Assembly: GCF_040839445.1 (NCBI RefSeq) | Contig: NZ_JBDPGJ010000011.1 | Span: 1-64,000, forward strand | Length of the DNA: 64,000 nt | Reading direction: 5' to 3' | Source of the DNA: Aquibium pacificus | Lineage (GTDB): Bacteria > Pseudomonadota > Alphaproteobacteria > Rhizobiales > Rhizobiaceae | Part shown: one piece after another, positions 1-7,442 of the stretch | Layout: every line of letters begins with the position of its first letter | Position numbering within the stretch: position 1 is the stretch's first letter | Position numbers and translations under genes: made by a program | The notes under the pieces: generated by a model | The model's database searches: none | Told to the model about the DNA's origin: nothing | The model's input: only the letters and a program-made list of their open reading frames with translations

Positions 1-2
1 AC

Positions 3-176
3 GTGACCGGCATCGTGACCTTGCCGGAAGGCACCGAGATGGTGATGCCGGGCGACAACGTGACGGTGGACGTGACGCTGATCGTGCCGATCGCCATGGA
101 GGAGAAGCTGCGCTTCGCCATCCGCGAAGGCGGCCGCACCGTCGGCGCCGGCATCGTGGCGAGCATCGTCGAGTAG
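3..176 (+). CDS. tuf: Elongation factor Tu, C-terminal end (partial, enters from left edge)
   Basis: The open frame runs from the window edge to a TAG stop and encodes the last 57 residues of EF-Tu, including the domain III signature around LPEGTEMVMPGDN and the terminal VGAGIVASIVE. EF-Tu delivers aminoacyl-tRNA to the ribosome in the cytoplasm. The rest of the gene lies outside the window. A strong hairpin terminator follows 28 nt after the stop, so this tuf is the last gene of its transcript. That differs from the usual tuf-rpsJ or tuf-tRNA(Trp)-secE contexts. A second copy of this 3' end, with about one mismatch in 165 nt, occurs at 4390-4557. Confidence 0.95.
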   Translation: MTGIVTLPEGTEMVMPGDNVTVDVTLIVPIAMEEKLRFAIREGGRTVGAGIVASIVE

Positions 177-203
177 ACGAAACGGCTCACCGCCGAGGAA
201 ACG

Positions 204-234
204 AATGGCGCGCCGCGACGGCGCGCCATTTTTT
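204..234 (+). terminator. Rho-independent terminator after tuf
   Basis: The 11-bp arms AATGGCGCGCC and GGCGCGCCATT enclose a 5-nt loop and are followed by a run of T. Because A residues lie on the other side, it may also serve the convergent small gene at 260-451. The same GGCGCGCC core is reused in the terminator at 4589-4616. Confidence 0.9.
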
Positions 235-259
235 ATCGTCTGAGAACGCGCTCGGCCGC

Positions 260-451
260 TTAGTGAGCGCTCTTGGCGCCGGCGGCCTTGCCGTTCTGGC
301 CCGACCTGGCGCGGCTGGCAGTGTCCTTCGAGTGCGCGGCCAGGGCGGGGCCGGCTCCGCTGCTGTCGGCAGGCGAGCGCCGCCGCCTCATGAAGGCGCC
401 CGCGATCTTCTTCGCCGCGCCGAGAAGTATCATTTTTCTGATCATGCCCAT
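260..451 (-). CDS. Small basic protein, paralogue of the protein at 4643-4834
   Basis: This is a 63-residue protein of unknown function. It begins MGMIRKMILLGAAKKIAG, a short amphipathic or hydrophobic N-terminus, followed by an Arg-rich patch and an Ala/Ser/Lys-rich tail that ends in His. The start was placed at the ATG at 451 because AAGGAG lies just upstream; a further in-frame ATG at 481 has no such site. About 60% of residues match the protein at 4643-4834. Both sit convergent to a tuf 3' end, 84-86 nt after its stop. No known domain was recognised. The conserved N-terminus and good ribosome-binding site argue for a real gene. Confidence 0.6.
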   Translation of the reverse strand: MGMIRKMILLGAAKKIAGAFMRRRRSPADSSGAGPALAAHSKDTASRARSGQNGKAAGAKSAH

Positions 452-519
452 TCTCGTGTCTCCTTCGGGCAGAAAACGCACATGGGCTTTCGAGGTTGCG
501 TGCCGCGCGGATCAGCACT

Positions 520-1404
520 TCACCGGGAGATCGTCGTCGTGTGCCGGTCGATCTTCCGACCCAATATCGGCGTCCACCGGGAAAAGATCGGATCAGGCAC
601 CGGCGCGGTCATGTATTTCCGGCCGCACAGTCTCTCGTATTCCCGCAAGAACGCCTTTCCCGGATGTTCGTCTGGACAAGCGTTCGTGGCGACGCCGCCG
701 TGAACCTGGTGGAACAGTCCCTCGCCCAGCAGCAGGATCGCGCGCATGCCAGGCCACTTTACCGCTCGGTCGCGAAACTCGTGATTGCAGAAGCCGCCCC
801 CTGGGCTCTGGAACCGCGGATCGAAGCCGCCCATGGACACGAACGTGCTGCGAGCCATGGCGAACCAGCTGCACTCCGACGGAAAATGGCCCCGGGAGGA
901 GGGCGCAATGGTCGAAACGTCGAACAGCCGGTAGCCATCGTTCTTCCAGTCGATCTGCTCCAGCAGCGCATCCTCGGCGGCTTGATCGTAGCCCTGCTGC
1001 ATGGAATGGAATTGCACGTCCGGCCCCAGGTGCCAGGCCCGGGCGCATATGAAGGGCTCCCTGGCGAGTTTCCAAGCCTCCAGGGTCCGCCACACCAGGC
1101 CGGGGGAGGCCATGCGCGCGCCGTCGACGACAACGGCCAGGGCCTCGCCCCGGGCCATTTCGGCTCCAAGGTTTATCGCCCCGACCGGAGACACGCTTCC
1201 GGTCGCATGGAAGTGGTAGCGGAAATTTCCGCCGAACTCGAGAACCTCGGAAGGCGTCAATGGCTGCGCCGATCCGTTGTCGATGGCAATGACCTCGTAA
1301 TCCTCCACCGACACGCCGCGCTGATACCTGTGGCTCAGGCTGTAGAGCGTCCGCGCGGCCTCTCGACGCATGTTGAAAAAGATGACGACGATCGACAGTT
1401 TCAT
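520..1404 (-). CDS. Glycosyltransferase, GT-A fold (family 2 type)
   Basis: The 294-residue protein opens with MKLSIVVIFFNMRREAARTL, the usual first strand and helix of a GT-A nucleotide-sugar domain. A short acidic segment (VVVDGARM, about residue 91) sits where a DxD metal site is expected but is not a canonical DxD. The chosen start overlaps the stop of the upstream sulfotransferase gene as ATGA, so the two are probably translationally coupled; a start 60 nt earlier is possible. It is the last gene of a three-gene minus-strand operon with a sulfotransferase and a GT-B glycosyltransferase, which points to synthesis of a sulfated glycan or glycolipid. Donor and acceptor cannot be told. Confidence 0.8.
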   Translation of the reverse strand: MKLSIVVIFFNMRREAARTLYSLSHRYQRGVSVEDYEVIAIDNGSAQPLTPSEVLEFGGNFRYHFHATGSVSPVGAINLGAEMARGEALAVVVDGARMASPGLVWRTLEAWKLAREPFICARAWHLGPDVQFHSMQQGYDQAAEDALLEQIDWKNDGYRLFDVSTIAPSSRGHFPSECSWFAMARSTFVSMGGFDPRFQSPGGGFCNHEFRDRAVKWPGMRAILLLGEGLFHQVHGGVATNACPDEHPGKAFLREYERLCGRKYMTAPVPDPIFSRWTPILGRKIDRHTTTISR

Positions 1405-3110
1405 TCCGGCAGGTCCGATCGAGGGTCGGGGCCGTAGCCGAACCTTGCTGCCACCGCTCCGCAAAGATCCCAGACCCAGGCTGCCTGCTCCTGCGCGTCC
1501 GCGCTCCAGGCGACCGCACGCGCGGGATCGATCGCCGGACCTGCCATTGTCCCGGCTGCGTCGCCGCTTCCCAGAAACGCGGCGACCCGTGCCGTCGACG
1601 CTGCCGGGTCGGTACAGAAATCCTCGAACCGGATGTGGAGATACTGGTCCGGCCGCAGGTTCCCGCGGCAGAACTTAGCGACGCGCCCGACCTGGTATAG
1701 CCAGGAGAGAGCGTTGTTCCGATACTCGCCGTCGCTCTCGATCAGGCCGGGATCCCGGCCCGCCGCTCGGTAGGCAGCGGCCAGGACGGCGCGTCCAACC
1801 GCATTGTCGGTCCGAGATGTCATGTGGGTACGGCGTAAACTGATCGAAACCGGGTGTCGCACCAGATGAATCAGTCGCGCTTCGGGGAACGCCGTGAAAA
1901 GCTCAGGCACTACAAGCATGGCCTCGGGCAGTTTCAGGCCCCAAGGCTGGTCTCCTCGCCACCGGTCCTGTCCGAGGATCCCCGCGGCCTTCTTCCGAAG
2001 GAGCGCGCTCCAGCCGCAAGGCGGCGCCGAGCCGGTCTCGTGCTGGATGGTCATTTCATAGATCAGATCCACCCATTCCACGGAATCGCCCGAGGCGTTG
2101 AGGCGGTTGCCCAGAAAGACGTCAGAGGCGCGGGTGGCCTCGGTCAGAAGCCTCGTACCCGAACCGCCACGTCCGGTAGCGATGACCGGTGCCCGAAGTG
2201 CTTCCAGAGGAACGCCGGCTCGAGCGATGGCCGGCGATGCGATCTGACCGCCGGGTTCGGCGTCATATCCCAGCGATTTCATCTCGGCAGCGGTGACGCG
2301 CACGACATCCCTCTGCTCGCCGGGCGTCAACCGGTCGCCCCAGGTCGTCAGCGACGAGCGGTCAATCGGCCGGGCACGCTCGGTCATGCCGGGGCCGAAC
2401 CCGCGATACACCGACTGGTGTGACAGCATCGCCGGATCGAACGCCAGCCCCGCGTGCAGGGCGATCCGGGACATCAGGGCGCCGGGATCGGTGACGAAGT
2501 CCTCGTAGCGAAAGGACAGTACCGGCAGTCCGCGTGCTTCGAAGCGCTCTTGCAGGCCGGATTTGATGCGCCACACGACAGCGCGCTTGACATGCTGCGG
2601 CGTGTCGGGGTCGGCGAGCATCTCCATCTCGTCGGCCAACTCCGTCGCGAGGCTGTGATGCCGGCCTATCAGCGCGAGCTGGTTCCGGACCATCGGGATG
2701 TGGGTGAGCTTGGACATCGAGGCGACCACGGAGCGGGGATCACGCACGGGGTAGATGATGTTGGTCTTGATGCCGAGCGATGCGAGGGCGTCATACTCGT
2801 ACACGAGGTTTGGAGCCTTCAGGACCAGATGCGTGATGTGGTCCCGGAACTTCGGCGGATCGTCCGCACCATCGGCAACCAGCCGACGGTGCGGCTTGAG
2901 ATACTTGGTATCGGCAGCGGTCACCATTCGCCGCCAGGGCTCCTCGGTGTCTGCCCCCGTCGACTTCAGGCTGTGGAACCAGGAGTAGAGCCCATCCGGT
3001 TCATCGACCATGAAGGCCTGGGGATGGGCGCCGATGGCTTGTCCGAGCAAGGTGGTGCCGCTGCGCTGGCAGCCGGTGACGACGACGAGGTGTCTGAAAG
3101 TGCCGAGCAT
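1401..3110 (-). CDS. Tandem two-domain sulfotransferase
   Basis: The 569-residue protein holds two PAPS-dependent sulfotransferase modules in one chain. The first has a 5'-phosphosulfate loop at residues 13-22 (GCQRSGTTLL) and a 3'-phosphate-binding segment near 121-131 (PVRDPRSVVAS). The second begins near residue 310 with GRGGSGTRLL and has a matching LVRHPVSISLRR segment. Single-domain members of this family are about 250-330 residues, so this is a natural duplication or fusion. Sulfotransferases move a sulfuryl group from PAPS to a hydroxyl or amine. The gene overlaps both neighbours by ATGA and shares an operon with two glycosyltransferases, so a carbohydrate acceptor is likely. The second loop is more diverged, so one module may be regulatory or act on another site. 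Confidence 0.85.
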   Translation of the reverse strand: MLGTFRHLVVVTGCQRSGTTLLGQAIGAHPQAFMVDEPDGLYSWFHSLKSTGADTEEPWRRMVTAADTKYLKPHRRLVADGADDPPKFRDHITHLVLKAPNLVYEYDALASLGIKTNIIYPVRDPRSVVASMSKLTHIPMVRNQLALIGRHHSLATELADEMEMLADPDTPQHVKRAVVWRIKSGLQERFEARGLPVLSFRYEDFVTDPGALMSRIALHAGLAFDPAMLSHQSVYRGFGPGMTERARPIDRSSLTTWGDRLTPGEQRDVVRVTAAEMKSLGYDAEPGGQIASPAIARAGVPLEALRAPVIATGRGGSGTRLLTEATRASDVFLGNRLNASGDSVEWVDLIYEMTIQHETGSAPPCGWSALLRKKAAGILGQDRWRGDQPWGLKLPEAMLVVPELFTAFPEARLIHLVRHPVSISLRRTHMTSRTDNAVGRAVLAAAYRAAGRDPGLIESDGEYRNNALSWLYQVGRVAKFCRGNLRPDQYLHIRFEDFCTDPAASTARVAAFLGSGDAAGTMAGPAIDPARAVAWSADAQEQAAWVWDLCGAVAARFGYGPDPRSDLPE

Positions 3111-4234
3111 CAGGCGAGGTCCTCGATCTCACGGGCGCCGATGTCCGCCCCATCCAGCCCGGATGCCTGTTCCGAAAACCGGCGGGTCCTTTCAAGAATG
3201 CCAGCGAATCCGACTGTATCGAATTTCTTCAGATGGCTGGGGGCGCCGATGCAAAGGCCGATACCGGCTGCTTCGATGCATTCCCCAAGAACGCGGTGGT
3301 TCCGGAGCGTCGGGTTCACCACGACCGGTACCCCATGCGACAGCGCCATGTAGGTCGATCCTGCGCCGCCATGGGTGACCGTCACCCTGGTCCGTTCGAG
3401 GACAGGGTCCAGCGGCAGCCAGTCGTAGCATTCCTCCGCCACGCCTGCCGCGCGCATCTCGTCGGCACGGCTTCCCGCATATACGATGCTCGAACTCTGC
3501 GACCAGGCCGCTATGCGCTTGGTCAACGCGCCGTCCATCGTGAGTGCCCCCGTACTCCCCATCGACAGAAGGAGAAGGTCGGACATCCGCTCGAGTGGCT
3601 CCGGCAGAGTGCCGCCTGTATGGAAGCTGCAATGGCCGGTCGGCACATAGCCGGATGGCAATGAGCCGAGAGCTTCGAGCAATGGCGGCGGATCCGCCAG
3701 CAAGACCTTTTCCGCCGAATAGAGATCGCGGAGCGATCCGAACGGCTGCAAACTGCGCCGCTTGCGAAGCGCGGTGAAATACTCATCCTCGTCGCGCAAC
3801 CACCGGCTCTGGTGGGTCTCCACCGGCAGAAGTCCTGCGAGGAAGAAATTCGTGATCATCACGCGGGGACAATCAGGGAAGCGGACGGCCGAAAGCCACC
3901 TCAGCGGGCATAGGTCGCATACAAGCACGCGCGGCTTCAGTTCGGTCAGAACCGCTTCCAGTCCGTCGGCAAAAGCCTCGGCAGGCCGCTTGTGCGACTC
4001 GTCGGGAATCGGGATCCGCACCAGGTGGAACGCGTCGTTCAACACGGAATCGGCGTAGCGGGCATTTCCGGGCGTGACGAAGACGATGGGCCGGTCTGTC
4101 CGGATCCTCAGTCGTCTGGCGATGACGGCCATGCGGCCCACGTGCCCAAGGGCGGGCCCGGCAACGAACACGATCGGACCGTCGCGAAGAAGATGCGGCA
4201 TCGGTATTCGGTGTTCGGTCACGGCGAGGCTCAT
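3110..4234 (-). CDS. Glycosyltransferase, GT-B fold (UGT/MGT type)
   Basis: The 374-residue protein resembles nucleotide-sugar glycosyltransferases of the UGT/macrolide type. The N-terminal domain starts near residue 20 with a Rossmann strand and Gly/His loop (VFVAGPALGHVGR). The C-terminal donor site contains VTHGGAGSTYMALSHGVPVV. In this family the HGGxGS segment and a later acidic pair bind the nucleotide-sugar phosphates. It is the first gene of a three-gene operon and its stop overlaps the sulfotransferase start as ATGA. No membrane segment is evident, so it is probably cytoplasmic or peripheral. Acceptor unknown. Confidence 0.85.
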   Translation of the reverse strand: MSLAVTEHRIPMPHLLRDGPIVFVAGPALGHVGRMAVIARRLRIRTDRPIVFVTPGNARYADSVLNDAFHLVRIPIPDESHKRPAEAFADGLEAVLTELKPRVLVCDLCPLRWLSAVRFPDCPRVMITNFFLAGLLPVETHQSRWLRDEDEYFTALRKRRSLQPFGSLRDLYSAEKVLLADPPPLLEALGSLPSGYVPTGHCSFHTGGTLPEPLERMSDLLLLSMGSTGALTMDGALTKRIAAWSQSSSIVYAGSRADEMRAAGVAEECYDWLPLDPVLERTRVTVTHGGAGSTYMALSHGVPVVVNPTLRNHRVLGECIEAAGIGLCIGAPSHLKKFDTVGFAGILERTRRFSEQASGLDGADIGAREIEDLA

Positions 4235-4389
4235 TGGTCAGCGCTTACATGCCATGTCTCGGCCGGGCAAGTGAATACAAGCACATACGTGGCGTTGCCG
4301 CTGGCATTTGCCCGGCTCCCGTACGAGCGCGATGCAGCCAGACGAGTCGCGGCCGGAACATCCGATGGCACGGCGGATGCCGAGATGAC

Positions 4390-4557
4390 GGCATCGTGAC
4401 CTTGCCGGAAGGCACCGAGATGGTGATGCCGGGCGACAACGTGACGGTGGACGTGACGCTGATCGTACCGATCGCCATGGAGGAGAAGCTGCGCTTCGCC
4501 ATCCGCGAAGGCGGCCGCACCGTCGGCGCCGGCATCGTGGCGAGCATCGTCGAGTAA
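4390..4557 (+). pseudogene. Second copy of the tuf 3' end (truncated fragment)
   Basis: About 165 nt repeat the tuf 3' end at 9-173 with about one base change; the stop is TAA here and TAG there. The similarity starts abruptly at GGCATCGTGACC, and the sequence before it (4235-4389) is unrelated to tuf, so this is a remnant and not a functional gene. An in-frame ATG 156 nt upstream exists, but the encoded N-terminus has no family likeness. Near identity over the coding part beside clearly diverged flanks suggests either a recent rearrangement or gene conversion with the intact tuf. Confidence 0.85.
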
Positions 4558-4588
4558 CGCCCCGCCCTATTTACCGAACGTCAAAACA

Positions 4589-4616
4589 AAAAGGCGCGCC
4601 GAGAGGCGCGCCTTTT
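4589..4616 (+). terminator. Bidirectional terminator after the tuf remnant
   Basis: AAAAGGCGCGCC and GGCGCGCCTTTT form a 12-bp stem with a GAGA loop. The A tract before and T tract after allow termination on both strands, which suits its place between the tuf remnant and the convergent gene at 4643-4834. Confidence 0.9.
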
Positions 4617-4642
4617 AGCTTTGCGGGAGGCTGTTTCCGGTC

Positions 4643-4834
4643 TCAGTGACTTCCGGCGCTGGCAGCCTTGCTGTTATGGCCCGAGCGCGCCTGTGTCGCG
4701 GCGTCCTTAGAGTGCGCCGCCAGGGCGGCTGCCGCCCCGGACGAAGTTGCCGCCGCCGCGCGATGTCGCTTCATCAGCATGCCTGCAATCTTCTTCGCCG
4801 CACCGAGTACGATAAGCTTTCTGATCATGCCCAT
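4643..4834 (-). CDS. Small basic protein, paralogue of the protein at 260-451
   Basis: This 63-residue protein begins MGMIRKLIVLGAAKKIAG and has the same plan as its paralogue: hydrophobic or amphipathic start, Lys/Arg/His patch, Ala/Ser-rich tail with LAAHSKD and ARSGHNSK, terminal His. An AAGGAG box lies 7 nt before the ATG. Protein sequence is conserved between the copies while the surrounding non-coding DNA is not, which supports selection on the protein. Function unknown; the N-terminus could associate with a membrane. Confidence 0.6.
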   Translation of the reverse strand: MGMIRKLIVLGAAKKIAGMLMKRHRAAAATSSGAAAALAAHSKDAATQARSGHNSKAASAGSH

Positions 4835-5000
4835 GGTTGGTCTCCTTTCGCCGAAAGCGCACGGAGATCATCAAAGTTGCGTGGCAGCCGACATCAAACG
4901 TTTTGTGTCTTCCCGACCACGCAACGTTACCAAACAGGGGGAACCTAAGAGGGAGGCATGGCTTTCTGGGTCGGAAGGGCAAACGAGAAGGATTTGAAAG

Positions 5001-5690
5001 ATGCGCAAACAGCTACTAGCCTCAACTGCCGCGATCATGCTGGCAACCGGCGTCTCCCAGGCTCAGGAATCGGGACAGTTTCCGGCGAATTCGCCCACGG
5101 CTGAGCAGGCCACTCAGGACGGCGATCAGATCACGAACAGCACCAATGAGAACATGGACACTGGTGTTGCGGCCGGCGGCGCGACCGGCGCCATCGCAGG
5201 TGCTGTTGTCGGCGGCCCGGTCGGTGCGGTGGTCGGCGGTTTCGCCGGTGCCATGCTCGGCGCTGCCGCATCGGTACCCGAACCTGCTGTCGATTACGTC
5301 GTAGCCAATCCCGTAGAGCCGGTGATGATCGAGGGCGATCTCGGCGAAGGCACGGTGATCCGCTCGGATGCAGTGCTGGCTCCGATCCCGGACTATCCCG
5401 AATACGCGTATGTCTACGTGAACGGACGGCCCGTGATCGTGCGCGCCGACTCGCGCGAAGTCGTCTACTCGCCGGGCTACGTGATTCCTCCGCAGACCGT
5501 CACTTACGTGCAGGAGAACCCTGTCGATCCGGTCGCAATCGGAACCGTCGAGGTCGGGACGACCGTACCGGCCGACGTCCAGCTCGTGGAGATCCCCATG
5601 GATCCCGCCTATGCCTATGTCTATACCGACGCCGGTCCGGTCCTGGTCAACCAAGGCAGCCGCACGGTGGTTTGGGTCAACGGCGGCTGA
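5001..5690 (+). CDS. DUF1236 envelope protein with glycine-zipper segment
   Basis: The 229-residue secreted protein has a signal peptide (cleavage expected after VSQA, about residue 21). A Gly/Ala-rich zipper at about residues 52-90 contains AGAVVGGPVGAVVGG, which could insert in or pack against membrane. Two DUF1236-like repeats follow at about 97-155 and 165-227; each runs from a V-x-P-V segment to AYVYVN/AYVYTD and an R-x-VVxV end. DUF1236 proteins are common periplasmic or outer-membrane proteins of rhizobia with no settled function. A GAAGGA box precedes the ATG, and a UUCG-loop terminator follows the stop. Confidence 0.85.
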   Translation: MRKQLLASTAAIMLATGVSQAQESGQFPANSPTAEQATQDGDQITNSTNENMDTGVAAGGATGAIAGAVVGGPVGAVVGGFAGAMLGAAASVPEPAVDYVVANPVEPVMIEGDLGEGTVIRSDAVLAPIPDYPEYAYVYVNGRPVIVRADSREVVYSPGYVIPPQTVTYVQENPVDPVAIGTVEVGTTVPADVQLVEIPMDPAYAYVYTDAGPVLVNQGSRTVVWVNGG

Positions 5691-5711
5691 GCAGGATCAT
5701 TGACCAACTAC

Positions 5712-5737
5712 GAGGCTGCGCCTTCGGGCGCGGCCTC
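5712..5737 (+). terminator. UUCG-loop terminator between convergent genes
   Basis: GAGGCTGCGCC and GGCGCGGCCTC pair with one wobble around a TTCG tetraloop. TTT runs follow within 15 nt. It lies between the ends of the DUF1236 gene and the convergent methyltransferase gene and may stop both. Confidence 0.8.
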
Positions 5738-5766
5738 ATTTGGCGTTTTCTCCGGTATTTGCCCGT

Positions 5767-6507
5767 TCAGAAAGCTGCCGACACGGCGGAGGGGTCGGCC
5801 GGGACGCGGACGGGCAACGCTTCGACAACGAATACCCAGATCGGTGAACCGGCCTTCCGGTGCCCGGGCTTCAGGATACGCGTCACCGCGTATGAGCCTT
5901 GCGCGAAATCGAGAAGGACATACGGCATGACGCGTGCATCCACCCCGAACGGATCGAGCTGCGAGACACCTTCCGCGGAATGCATGACGGTGTGCTCTAT
6001 GAGCAGCTTGCCGCCGGGCGACAGCTGGCCCACCCAGGTGGCGAAGGCCTTCCGCGGATCGTACGCGTGGTCATGAGAATTCGTGTAGATGAAGTCGAAG
6101 CGCCCCTTCCAGTCGTCACGCGGTTCGTGGAAGTCCCACTGGACGAGCCCGTGGTTGCCGGCCGTGTCGGAAATGTCGGTGCCGATCACCTCGATCCCGT
6201 CGAGGTGCTTGCGGAACCACCTAACCTCCGCCCCGTTTCGAGAGCCGTGGCAGAGGCCGGATCGTATGAAGGGCAGGGACGCGCGCAAATACCCGCAGAT
6301 CAATTCGATCGTGGGCTCGTCGGCCCAGATCTTGTCGATCTTCTCGTGGTTGCCACGCGTTTGTACCTCGACATACCCTTCATAGTCGAAGATGCCGTTC
6401 TTCTCGTACCGCAAAAGCGTGTAATCATCGTGATCCTGGGTACCGGAGGAGACGTGATATCCTCTGCGTTTCAGGAATTTCCGGCAGAGTCGTTCCAGAA
6501 GGGACAT
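5767..6507 (-). CDS. SAM-dependent methyltransferase-like protein
   Basis: The 246-residue cytoplasmic protein looks like a class I methyltransferase. The acidic end of strand 2 (VIGTDIS, about residue 109), the motif around FDFIYTNSHDHAYDP, and a post-motif with LSPGGKLLIEH fit the fold. Motif I is unusual: the segment GLCHGSRNGAEVRWF stands where D/E-x-G-x-G-x-G is expected, as in some methyltransferases linked to sugar or FkbM-like chemistry. No ribosome-binding site close to the ATG is strong. It is convergent with the DUF1236 gene, and tRNA-Asn lies upstream on the same strand. Substrate unknown. Confidence 0.65.
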   Translation of the reverse strand: MSLLERLCRKFLKRRGYHVSSGTQDHDDYTLLRYEKNGIFDYEGYVEVQTRGNHEKIDKIWADEPTIELICGYLRASLPFIRSGLCHGSRNGAEVRWFRKHLDGIEVIGTDISDTAGNHGLVQWDFHEPRDDWKGRFDFIYTNSHDHAYDPRKAFATWVGQLSPGGKLLIEHTVMHSAEGVSQLDPFGVDARVMPYVLLDFAQGSYAVTRILKPGHRKAGSPIWVFVVEALPVRVPADPSAVSAAF

Positions 6508-6561
6508 GCTCGTCAGTTGGGCTCCGGCCCTGCCAAATAGGTCATGATGAAGAGGAAGTGG

Positions 6562-6633
6562 CTCCCCGGGCCGGATTCGAACCAGCGACCAACCGGTTAA
6601 CAGCCGGTTGCTCTACCACTGAGCTACCGGGGA
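6562..6633 (-). tRNA. tRNA-Asn (anticodon GTT)
   Basis: On the minus strand the sequence folds as a cloverleaf with acceptor arms TCCCCGG and CCGGGGA and discriminator G, as expected for tRNA-Asn. The anticodon loop is CTGTTAA with GTT at its centre, and the T arm contains GGTTCGAATCC. CCA is not encoded. Confidence 0.95.
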
Positions 6634-6866
6634 ACAGCGCTCTGGCGAAGTGCGGCAGCCTATAGCAAAACCCGTTCCGGATTGCCAAGCTCGTTTTGGT
6701 TTTTTTTCGAATGCCGCTTTTCTCCTGGCTGCCGGCTTGTCGCCTGGGCGCTTCTGCGCCTGGGAACCGGAAGCGGGCGTCGGAGCTTGAAGAACCGCGG
6801 GCGAAACTGCATCTGTCCTAGGGTTTCGGCTGCCGCGGCCTGGGCGATCGCGGCAAGGAGAAGATC

Positions 6867-7187
6867 TTGGGCGAGAAGATTATCGAGGCGGAGCAGGTGT
6901 CGCGGGCGCAGGAGTCCTTCGGCGGCGACGAACACGTTGCCGACGGTCCGGCGATAAGGGTTTTCGGACGGCGTGTTCCGATGCCTCGTTCCCGGATCGC
7001 CCGCATCCCGATCGGCGCATCGCTGATCGTGCTCGGGACTTTCGGCTTCCTGCCGGTCCTCGGCTTCTGGATGATCCCGGCCGGCTTTCTCGTGCTGTCC
7101 TACGACGTGGCGCTCGTGCGGCGCTGGCGGCGAAAGCTTGCCCTGCGCTGGGAGCGGCGCCGCCGCCCGAAGGGCTCCGGCCGCTGA
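6867..7187 (+). CDS. Small conserved inner-membrane protein
   Basis: The 106-residue protein has a polar N-terminus of about 45 residues. A hydrophobic stretch of about 30 residues (IPIGASLIVLGTFGFLPVL and on to FLVLSYD) can form one or two membrane segments. A very basic tail with RRWRRK and WERRRRP should be cytoplasmic. The start is TTG at 6867, chosen because AAGGAG ends 6 nt before it; a later ATG would give only the membrane part. Similar small proteins with an FLPVLGFWMIP-like core are common hypothetical proteins in this group. Function unknown. Confidence 0.7.
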   Translation: MGEKIIEAEQVSRAQESFGGDEHVADGPAIRVFGRRVPMPRSRIARIPIGASLIVLGTFGFLPVLGFWMIPAGFLVLSYDVALVRRWRRKLALRWERRRRPKGSGR

Positions 7188-7290
7188 CCGGATGCGTCAA
7201 TTCGCCGGCGGCTGGTGATTTTGAGAGACACCGCTTGTCGGTCCGGTGACCCTCTGTTAACAGGTCGCCCGTAGACAGCGGATGCTACGG

Positions 7291-7364
7291 GGCCTCGTGG
7301 CGGAGTGGTTACGCAGAGGACTGCAAATCCTTGCACCCCGGTTCGATTCCGGGCGAGGCCTCCA
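7291..7364 (+). tRNA. tRNA-Cys (anticodon GCA)
   Basis: The acceptor arms GGCCTCG and CGAGGCC pair fully; the discriminator is T and CCA is encoded. The anticodon loop CTGCAAA carries GCA. The T arm reads GGTTCGATTCC. Confidence 0.95.
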
Positions 7365-7442
7365 AGCGTCGGCTGTTCCCCCGTACCCCGTTGACGGGGC
7401 ATTTGGGGTTTCGCAGGCAGGTGGCGGAGGCCGACACCACAC

